Both the position numbers and the translations under genes were made by a program. Positions 43,301 through 54,900 of a DNA stretch of 64,000 nucleotides are shown piece after piece (position 1 is the stretch's first letter; every line of letters starts with the position of its first letter). Location of the stretch: NCBI GenBank assembly GCA_005784505.1, contig VCAZ01000178.1, positions 1 through 64,000 on the forward strand, in the 5' to 3' direction. Below the pieces are notes generated by a model. It was not told where the DNA came from. It saw only the letters and a list, made by a program, of their open reading frames with translations, and made no database searches. Origin of the DNA: Bagarius yarrelli. Taxonomy: Eukaryota > Chordata > Actinopteri > Siluriformes > Sisoridae.

Positions 43301-45944
43301 AAATTTCATTCTATGCCATCACAGTTAAATCTTAGTTATCACAGTTAGATCGGTGAAAGCAAGTGTAGGGACTGTAGAAAGAGTGTACAGTCTACATCCT
43401 TCAGCCGCTGTAAAATTCTGAAAGGAAAAGACCTATACGAATTTATAAAAACTAATATACGTTCATAACACAACAGAAAAGCTCCCGACCAATACAGCCT
43501 GCTGGTCCGCAGACCATCTAGATGCTTTACTGTAGCACACAAAGAGACAGGTGAATCAGTTAAAAAACAAATATCCAAATTTATGTTTATTTTTTTAAAT
43601 ATTTATTTAAAAATTAAGTACACATATAAAGATCACAAACCTTGCATAGATATTCTCTTGTTGTGCATAAATATAGTTTTTTTCCAGCGCCAACACTGCC
43701 TCATATTGATTGGAAGCATCAACGTTGTGCTGTAAACTTATGATTACTTTTTAAATATTGTTACGTTGTGGCTTCATCCTGTTGTGTTTCAGATTGATTC
43801 TGTTGTGTTGCAGCTTGATTACGTGTGCTGGGCTTGATTCTGTTGTGTTTCAGACTTATTTTATTGTGTATCACCTTGATCCCGTTGTGTTTCGGCTTAA
43901 TCCCATTGTTTTTCAGTTTGATCCTGTTGTGTTTCAGACTTATTACATTGGGTTTTGGTTTGATCCTGTTGTGTTTTAGCTTAATTCTGTTGTATTTTGT
44001 TTTTATCCTGTTGTGTTTTGGTTTAATCCTGTTGTGTTTCAGCTTTATTTTGTTGTGTTTTGGTTTGATCCTCTTGTGTTTGCTTTTTAAATTTTGTGTG
44101 TTGTGCACTTCTAGCCCACCATACTTTTCATACTTAAGTACAATAAATAACACATACTTTAAGACTTTTACTATTTTATTTGTTTTTTTTTAATTGGTGA
44201 CTTCTATTTATAATTCCTAAAGAAAAAGATATGATAAATGTATAGAACTTTTTACAAATTTTATTTGAAGCTTTCCCAAATAATAATTGCATTCCTGCAC
44301 TTCATATACAATGAAGATCTTATCTATAACATCTTTCTTCCATCCAGAATCACGGAGTATTCTGCTTCCTGTAGTTTTACATCACATTCACCTTCACTTA
44401 AGACAGCAGAGAGAACTACTGCTATGTGCCAAAATTCTCAGCAGCATCTTCTCCATCCTCAACACTAGTGCACAGGTACATTTCCACACTCTGCTTCTTA
44501 AGGACGTTTTGTCATATAAACCACACGTTACTGTGTTATGAGTTGTTCCTTGTGTTCCTCTCCTGTTTATCTTTGTTCCTGTAGGAGTCTTTGTGTGTGC
44601 AGGATGAGGTGGAGATGATGGTGGAGAGCCTATTAGATGTACTTTTGCAAACACTCTTATCTATCATGAGTAAGAGCCAGGCGGTGGAAAATAGCAGAAA
44701 CCAGCGCTGTCCTCAGTGCACGGCCGAGATAACGGTGAGCTTTGCTCAATGGCTTTCTTTTTTTTTTTTTATTTCAATCCTTTTTAGCAGTCTTTAAAAC
44801 AATAATTCAGTCATTTTCTATTTTGTTTGCTTAAAAAGAATTTATTTATTTAAATTGTTAACCTAGTTAGTAAAATAATAAGTCATCATAGTATAAAATT
44901 TATAATGAATTATAAACTCAGTCATATTTATTTTTTACAGATATTTGTTAATCTTTGGTTTCTATTCTTTATATTAATAAAATGGTTAAATAATAGCGTG
45001 TGAAGGTAAACAAGATAATTTTTATATACATTTCCAGTATTTGGCAGACGCCCTTATCCAGAGCGACTTACATTTAGCTCTCTTTTTTTATACAACTGAG
45101 CAATTGGGGTTGAGGGCCTTGCCCAGGGGGTCAATCTTAACCACTGCCCAGGCGGTCAGTCTTTCAAGTTATTGACAAACGGTTGCAATCCTTAACCAAG
45201 ATTTTCACCCAAAGTTTTTTTTTTTTAGGGGGGGAAACATCTTAAAAAGCATTTTGGCACATGCTTGCAGGCACCTCTTAATGCTCAGTTCCTGTACGGA
45301 CTGCATGGGTTTGATTGCTTCTTGTGTGCTTGGACTTCCTGCCAGGAGATGACGTGTGTTTGATATCTGTGTGTATTTGTATAGGGCGAGTATGTGTCTT
45401 GTCTTTTGTCACTATTGAAAATGATGTCGGAGGTGCATTTCCACCACCTGCTCAACAACTTTCACAGCAAAGATGAACTCAAGGTGAAAATCACAAAACA
45501 TTCACTGATTATGTCTTTTAAATACTAGCAAAGATCATAAATAGATTTAACTGAATAAATCTATTCATATGTAAACAATATATGGGCAAAAGAACACCTT
45601 ACCAGCATACCCATGAAAAGCGCACACACACTTGTCTAGAATAATGAGGTCCAAACACTATTTCAACATGACAATGCCTATGCGCACAAAGCCTATGACC
45701 TCCATGGTGTGTTATAGTATAGGACTCAATAACTACTCAGATGATTCAACAACCTTTGTCTTAATAATGTGTATTGTGTGTGTCTCTGTGTACCTGTGAG
45801 TTAATCTTCTCTCATCCTGACAGGAATTCCTTCTTAAGATTTTCTGTGTGTTTCGAAATCTGATGAAGCTTGGTGTGTTTCCACGAGACTGGAGTGCTAT
45901 GCGGCTTCTCACCAGCCAGTGAGTATTTACTCTTCCACATAGAC

Positions 45945-45977
<33 letters not shown>

Positions 45978-48900
45978 GAAACATTTTAGAGTGAAAAAAT
46001 AAAGTTTTTTTTTTTTGGTCAGAAAGATTGGCCATACTACAAAGGTCTTAGTGAAGTATCAGACTGAGTGTACAGAATTAATTAAGAGTTTAAATACCAA
46101 AAACTGGAAATTCTAAAAAAATAGGACATAATGGATTATATTTATATGATATGTTGTTTAGTCTCATTCCCTTGTATGTTTGTGGAAATTATGTCATCAT
46201 TGGCAAAAACACATATACAGATTATTTTCAAGGTGTAGTGGGACATTTAGGTAGCCTGATGGCACTAAAAGTAATGACTCCTGTAGTCGACTCCAGAGTG
46301 GAAACACAACATCAAGATTAATTTTTGGTGTTGCAATAAACAATAAACTCTTGACAGGTTTGCCAGATAAAGTTAAAACTGTCCTTTTCATAAACTTGAA
46401 AAATTTGCAATACCATTTTATTTCTGGTGTGATCTTTAACTCTTTTTTGGTAAAAAAATTTTTGGTAAATAATTGACCTATAAAATGTACATGTTTCGAA
46501 ACTGTCAAACTGATTTCAATAATTGTACCTGCCAGTGGCGGGCGGTGCATTTGTTACCTGGGCCTTCAGTGGGGACCTACCTGACTGATACACCTCTTAA
46601 TACCACTATCACGTCCCAATTATAAAAACCATCAATACTATACAAAAACGCATTATAACAATCCGTGTCATAACAGAGAGGGGGAGAAACATTTTGTGTA
46701 TGAAGGGTGAAAACTAAGACAAGTCCAAACCTCTACATTACAACCACAACTGTACCACGTACATCATCTAGACACTGGTCTGGAGCGGTAACTTGTTCTG
46801 CAATAAGCTAGTTCTTCGAGGTTAGCCAATCTCTCCTTGTGATGTCTTTCTTTTTCGGTAAAGTCTTAAAAACATAGTTTTAAGTATGTCTGAGACCAAG
46901 TTTATTTTCTCCTCCTCCAACAGCTATTGTGGGCATAATAATTTCCAATTTGGAAACCTGGCTGATTATGTCTTCTGTCTGTGTAAACTGGGTGGAATCT
47001 ATCATAATGGTCAGACTGAATATTTTGATTGGCTAAAGTTTTTTGGTTTCACGAAGTCCACATGATATAGAAATACATTTAGACCAATTAAGTTAATGAG
47101 TGATATAGAGATGTGAAGAGAATTTTAACTAGTAGAACAAAAAAATTTCTTAAACCAAATCACCTAACCTGCTTTTAATTTAAGAAAATTTATGACCACC
47201 CTCAACAGTCTTAGATTCAATGCAATATGTTATAAAGAAATAATTAATTGCATTATCATAATGTTGTTTCCATTTCTATTTAGTATTAGAGCTTAGATTC
47301 ATTTCTGTAAACAAAAGGCAGCAAAGGAGAGGATAACAGCTAGCTAACAATATGCATGTGTCAGTTGTATTTAATAAATGTACTGTAATTCTGACTATAA
47401 CCAGAAAAATTTGATAATTTGAAAAATTTGAAAATTTTGAGGGGCCGCACAGCCCTCCATGTGCTCGCTAGAGGTAGCCCGACTGCCATTAGGTACCAAG
47501 ATGAGATCCTCAGACCCCTTGTGAGACCATATGCCGGTGCAGTTGCCCCTGGGTTCCTCCTAATGCAAGACAATGCTAGACCTCATATGGCTGGATGTGT
47601 GTCAGCAGTTCCTGCAAGACGAAGGCATTGATGCTATGGACTGGCCCGCCCTCCCCAGACCTGAATCCAATTGAGCACATCTGAGACATTATGTCTCGCT
47701 CCATCCACCAACGCCACGTTGCACCACAGACTGTCCAGGAGTTGGTGGATGCTTTAGTCCAGGTCTGGGAGGAGATCCCTCAGGAGGACCATCCGCCACC
47801 TCATCAGGAGCATGCCTAGACATTGTAGGGAGGTCATACAGGCACGTGGAGGCCACACACACTACTGAGCCTCATTTGGACTTGTTTTAAGGACATTACA
47901 TTAAAGTTGGATCATCCTGTAGTGTGTTTTTCCACTTCAATTTTGATCATTCAACTATGTAAAGAAGTATTTAATAAGAATATTTCATTCATTCAGGTCT
48001 AGGATGTGTTATTTTAGTGTTCTCATTTATTTTTTTGAGCAGTGTATATTTAAAAAAATGAAGAATATAAAAATGGTAATATTAGAGTTCTCTGAGTAAT
48101 GATTGCATGATTAGGCTTTTAAAACTAAATTTGCATATTTACTTCACTTGTTTATATGATTAATCTGTTTTTGTGATTTTTTCACACAGAATTATCGTCA
48201 TGACAACCCAATATCTGACTCCTGCACTTCACAAGAACTTCTCAAATGCAGACTTTGATTTTAAGGTGAAAATGTTGGTTCATTTGTATATTAGTCTGTT
48301 TAACATTTTTTCTATTAAATCTATTAAAGCCAATTAATTATTAATAAATAATTTCATGTAATAAATTAATTCATGTCATGCCCCTTACAGATTCAAAAAT
48401 CAAGTGAGGCAGCACCAGTTAACACTAGACTTTTCTTTCTTTATTTTTTTAATACTGAATAAACTTTTTAAGCAAGTTTGAAGCAGTAAGATAAACAGCT
48501 CATTATTCATTAACCCAGTTAAGCTTATTTATAAATATATAAAGACACCAGTAATAGTCTTCCCATAGGCCATGACACATGAAGTATTAGTTAATTAAAT
48601 TAGCACTAATCAGATAAAAGTCTGGTCAGAAGAGCAGCTGCTTTAAAGCTAGACGGTTTCTAAAAATTTCCTTGCTAAAGTAAAGATTATTTTGATCAAG
48701 TCTGTATGTTTTTTTTTAATATATTTTTTAGCTTTGGAACTCCTTCTTCAGTTTGGCTGTGTTATTTATTAGTCAGCCCAGTCTGCAGCTGGAGTCCCTC
48801 GGTCAAGTCAAGAGGCAGCGAATAACTGACAAGTAAAAAGATGTGGATTCATACATACTCACACACACATAAAAGAAACACTTTTTTACTATTTACCTGA

Positions 48901-51900
48901 TGTTTTTTATTAAACGCTTTACGTTCTACAGATATGGAGATTTAAGAGTACAAATGGTGTATGAGTTATACAGTATGTGGCAGAAACTGGGTAAGACCAT
49001 TATATTCATTTTAAACGTTTTTATTGATTTAATTGACATTGAAACCCTATTTAAATAATCCCTTTTTTCTTTTTCAGGTGATAATAAACCTCACTTCACT
49101 CCTGGAATGATGGGTCCATTTTTAGGAGTAACTCTGGTTCCTCAGGCAGAGATTAGGAAAGTTATGGTTCCCATTTTTCATGACATGATGGACTGGGAAC
49201 AGCGCAAAAATGGCAACTTTAAACAGGTCAAAAACCAAATACAATTTTTTTAAAGAGACGTAAGGAAAAAGAATTTTGTCTAATGTTATGCCTTTTTGTG
49301 TATGTGAACATGTAAAGGTGGAGGCTGAGTTGATGGATAAGTTAGACAGTATGATAGCGGATGGGAAAGGAGAGGAAAACCACAGAGAGCTTTTTGGATT
49401 ATTGTAAGTCCTGACAGCTAATGTCATTGTGATGTATAGAAATGATCTTAAATAAGTCCAAATGATCCAAAATATAACTAAATAATAATTTTCTTTGTTC
49501 TTATTGCATGCAAAATATATTATTAAAGATTATATAACATTAACATATGTATATTTATAAATGGAACATCTTTGCTACTGTATAGATTTTTTCCTCCTGT
49601 TCCTATGTTAGACTCTGTGTTAAGATTCTTAAAGGTGTGGCATTTTTTAACAACTGTATGTCAGAATGAGGCAATATTTATATAATCCCTGATATATTAT
49701 AAAATCCCTGCATTTGGCAGATGCCCTTATCCAGAGTGACTTACATTTATCTCTTTTATACAACTGAGCAGTTGGTTAAGGGCCTTGCTTAGGGTACGTA
49801 AGACAGTGTTTTGTACTCAATATTCTTACATTACTTTCATACTTTACACCGATTAAATAACTGTAGCCATAGCTGCGGGAACAGGGTGGGCTGAAGAAAT
49901 ATAAGCGTGCTGAACTACAAGCCAGGGGTGCTATAGCAAACTCAACACCCCTACTGGTAATGTGCTGTGATCACTTAGGGAGAGCTGTTGCAGCTGATGC
50001 TGGTTGACTTCCTTCTCTGATTGGTTTGCCAGTTCAAGTCTCAAACTTCTTTGTTTGGGATTCTAAAAAAATTTGTGCCATTTGTACTGCTGTATTTTTG
50101 AATTTTACTGACAGTCATCTGGTGGTTTATCTTTGAAGCACACCACATTTATCTTAATTCTTTAAAGCCGCACAACAGGATTTTCATAGAAAAGCGTGGG
50201 AATTTGAGACAAGATTTGCAGGATGCCATGATAAAATCTTATGGACAGAACGGTTCATTAAAAGAAGATCTTGGATCAGAACGCAAGCCTCACCCTTTTG
50301 GAAACCAGAAATATCTGCGGAAGAACAAGAAGTTTGCAGGACCCACAATGAGACATTTGGCAAAAGTTCCCACACTGCCAGAAAGTCTCCTCTTGAGTCT
50401 GGCTGGAGTGGTCCGCTCAGTGACCTGTAGCGGATTAGCGGCAGAGCACAAACCACTTGACCACTCTAGCTTCCCTCTGGGGGCAACAAACCCTCTTGCT
50501 CATTGGAGTTTATCCTGCTCTGAAGCACCTAAAGTGGCAGGGTTAACAAAGTTAAGGTTCTCAAACGTAAAACACATCTAATGAGTTGAGAAACATTTAC
50601 TTGCATTGACTTTGCTGCCAAATGAGAATCAGTAAATTCAAACAAAAACAAAGATTCTTGATAAGTTCATAGAAGTGAGCTAGAAACTTTAATTAGGCTC
50701 TTTCCACAATTTAAAAGTTTACAGGTAAAAAAACCAAAATTACTTTAACATAAAACTGCCAGAAGATCAGATCGAAGAGAGTTGAAAAAAGTCTGCCTTG
50801 AAGGTTTTGAGCAACGATTGGTTTGGGTTAGGGTCTTCCCTACCAGTCATACACCTTCTTGATAGACTGATAGAGAGAGAGGTGCAGATTTTAAGTGGAC
50901 ATTTTTTAAGGTATCATATTATACATATAGAATGAAAAGAATGGATTATTTTGATACTAGCCATGCCAGTGTTGAAAAACATTCATAAGTGTGGATATAT
51001 GAATTTAGGCCACTAGGACCTACATTATTGTAACAAAGAAACATGCATACAGCACGAAAGTACAATATATTTTAGGGCAGTTTGATTATGGATTAATGGG
51101 GCATTTGTCCCTTTATATGTGTATTGAGATTTTGGGGTGTGCCTGTGCCACATAGAAAGTGATCCCAAATAGTGATGGGGAATTTATCTCTTTTCCCTTG
51201 GAACATTTTCAGAAACGTCTATTGAAACATAATGCAGAATTATCTACAAGTACTACTAATCTAAACATTAAATAATGTTTATGTATACAACTGCATTGGG
51301 AAAATGATATAAAAAATTTAAAATAAACTATATTCACTATTCATTCAGGTGTTCTGGGTGTCCAAATAACATGATTATTCATATACTGTTATTGTAAAGT
51401 GTTCCATTTCTCACAATATACTTATATTTTATAAAATACTTAATGTATAAATGTTTGTACAGAAAACTTTTTTTTATGACTGAATGAAATAATGTTGTTT
51501 TTGGATACCAGAACCCAGCTCTTTGGACCCTACCCAAGGTATTGTAATATGATGCTTATCTTTTGATTGATATACTATCCAATAATCTTAGCAGGCAAAA
51601 ATAAGGCCTTAATACAAATGTTGCAATTTCTAAATTACATTTTCTTTAATTGTCAGTTTGTTGGAGAAGATCGAGCAGGAGACATGGCGAGAGACAGGGG
51701 TGTCTTTTGTCACTTCAGTTACACGACTTATAGAGAGACTATTGGATTACAGGTGTGTCAGTGACAACTAATTGCTTTCAAAGTAGAAAAAGCATTAGAG
51801 AAACTTTCTACAATCAGGTCATCATTATAAATAAAAAAAATGGTGAAATGCATTAGGTTTCTAGTTAGATGTATCCAACACATTCCAGAATAAAAAACAC

Positions 51901-54900
51901 ACATATATTTTACTTGAACACCTTTATATGTCCAATTTATTCACAATGCTTACGAACTACAAAGTTAAAACAAAACGCTACTTCATATTTTTTTAATGCA
52001 AAGCCCACTGTCTAGTGTACTAGAATCTGCAATAGATGCATTAGAGAAAACTTTTAAGTCTCACTGGGAAAAGGGATCTTTACACAGGCTGCCCTATCCA
52101 CGGAATTTTTTTTATGTTAAATTACTAACAACACAGTATTTAACAATTATCTTTAATAATAATATGTTTTACGAGAATATTGTTGAGTTTCAACAAGAAT
52201 GATGAATAATACAGATACCTTGCAGAACATTTTATTGGGCTTCTTATGTAGTTTAAAAAAGTTTTATTTAATGTGCGAATGGTATATGGTATGTTTTGTA
52301 AGTAAGTAATGCACCGTAATCAGTTAGGATTGTTAATCTAATTTTACTCTCTACAGGGATAGTCTAAAAGGAGGAGAAGAAGCTGAGCATAAAAAATTGG
52401 GGGCCAATATAATGGTAAAACTTGCATCACCTTGTTACCAACCAGTGATTTTAATTTCAGTGTTATATTTAAAAATTTTACAGAATTCCTAATATAAGAC
52501 AAATGTTTAACAAACAGAGTGATTACTTTTTTTTGTAATTTATCTAAAAAATAAGTAAATAAAGGCAGTAAAGTTTATACCTAATCAGATTTCAGATGCT
52601 GTTTTTCTAATAGTGCTTACTATTAAGCCATAATCTATAATGAGTCAATAGTTTTATTGGGTTATTATTTTGGAATACCACAGAATGTACTAAAAATACT
52701 TTTATAATTTTTTTATGTTTTTATGATGTGTATAATTTAACGTATCATTTACTTATTTTCATTATAAAATAAATTCTTTTTGTTTTACTACATTTTATTT
52801 CTCATGATTGGGTTTTCTGAAAAATTTTATCAAGTGTGAGATAACCAAAGAAGATATGTACATCCGATATATCCACAAACTCTGTGAACTTCACCTGCAG
52901 GTGCATAACTACACAGGTATGGAAAGTGAAAAGTGAATTTTTTCAAAATTTCATTCAACGTAACCTCGAATTATATTAAAACGAACAGCAATGTTTAAAA
53001 ATTACATTTTCCAATGTGTGATTAACAGAGGCTGCTTTTACATTGCTGTTGTACTGGGAGCTGCTGCAGTGGTGTGAGCAGCCCCTCCGTGATCTCCTGC
53101 AGTACCCCGCTCAGAGTCAGTGGCAGCGCAAAGAAGCCCTCAGCAGAAAGATCCTGCACTACTTCAACAAGGGCAAGGCATGTTCTACATAGGGCTGCAT
53201 GATATTGGGAAAAAACTGACATTATGATATTTTGGGGTTTTGTATGCGATATATATGCGATATATATGAAAAAAAATTCATTATGACTTGATTAGTTTTT
53301 TCAAATGATTGCGGTAATTTTGTAAGGGAGTAAATCTTCATAAATATAAAAACAGTAATTATAATCATAGATAAATACAATAGAATAAAAATATAAATGA
53401 AATAAACAGTGTTTATGTTTTTCGGATTTAGATACAGAAATTAATCTTTTTTAAATGTAAAATCACACTGAGGAGCCTTCATTGTGTAAAATAAAGTAAA
53501 ATTAATCTCTGTTTAAGCTAAAACAGTGAAAGCTTTAAACTTGCTTAAAATGTTTACACAGTAACAGACCTTAAAACAATGTGCACAAATCAGATATTTA
53601 GCCATCAGTCTATTCAGATGTTTGCTTTTAAATTTCTACAGTTACATTTACAGCATTTAGCAGACACCCTTATCTAGAGCGCTTTACATTTAACTCTTTT
53701 ATACAACTTGGCAATTGGGGGTTAAGAACTGCACTCAGTGGCCCAGCAGTGGCAATTTGTTCGAACCCTCACCTTCCATCACTGAGTTACCACTGCTAGT
53801 GCACTTTCCAGTGCGATGTTCTTGGACTAAAGTATCACTGTACTGTATTACTATAACAAAAGAAGCTTATGTATCAAACCCTATAACTAACAGATCCCAA
53901 GAAACTGCCGAATGTGATCTGTTTTTCCATGTGTAGTGTTGGGAGTATGGGATTTCTTTGTGCAGAGAACTGGCCCTTCAATATGAGATCTTATATGATT
54001 ACCACAGCCTGAGTTGGATACGGGTAAGAGTTTTATAGATCATATGTCATTCCATCCTACTAGTGCATTTCCTTAATATTTATTATTTGTTTCAGAAAAT
54101 GGAGGCCAGTTTTTACGACAACATAATTGAACAGCAACGGCTGGAACCTGAGTTTTTTAGGATGGGCTTTTATGGACGCAAGTTTCCCTTTTTTTTACGC
54201 GTGAGTACATTTCTGAAAGATTATTAACGGTTTAATAAATGTTATCTTCCAAATTGTACAGTAAAATTAAGTATTTGTTTGTAATTTATTTGTTTGTGTG
54301 TGTTAGAATAAGGAGTTTGTGTGTAGAGGCTATGACTATGAGCGTCTTGAAGACTTCCAGCAAAGGATGCTCACTGAGTTCCCACAAGCTCTTGTTCTTC
54401 AGCATCCAAACCAACCCGATGACAGCATTCAACAGAGTGATGCACAATGTACTGTCCTCAGGCTGAAAGTCTTTTATTTGTTTAAAAAATGTATTTTGTG
54501 GTATTATGTGGTTTTATATTATTATTAGAATTATGTGATTCTACTAATATATCAAAGTGAATTTATTCTATGCATTATTAACTATTTAGATCTCCAGATT
54601 TATGCTGTAACGCCGGTGTCAGAACTTTATGATGGGCCGATGATGGACAGGGTGCCTGAACGAATAAAGAGCTTCTATCGTATTAACAACGTCTCACGCT
54701 TTTACTACGATCGGCCCTTACACAAAGGGCCCAAAGACAGAGAAAATGAGTTCAGGGTAAATATCGAAATGCATTTTCCCATTTAAATGAATAAAAACAG
54801 CCCTAATCTAATATTACAGTGCTGTGTGTGAACTGCAGAGCTTGTGGATAGAGAGAAAACCACCCTGGTTTTGTGTCGGCCCTTGCCAGGTATTTCACGC

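Noticed and set aside
43760..44092. CRISPR-like array
   Set aside because: Units are contiguous 21-mers without spacers and the DNA is vertebrate.
43758..44193. Repetitive open frames on both strands, one hydrophobic and one basic
   Set aside because: They follow from a 21-bp minisatellite with few stops. No start context, no conservation, no gene.
51567..51764. Plus-strand frame overlapping exon 34 in another phase
   Set aside because: Only the frame giving LLEKIEQETWRETG matches DOCK3.
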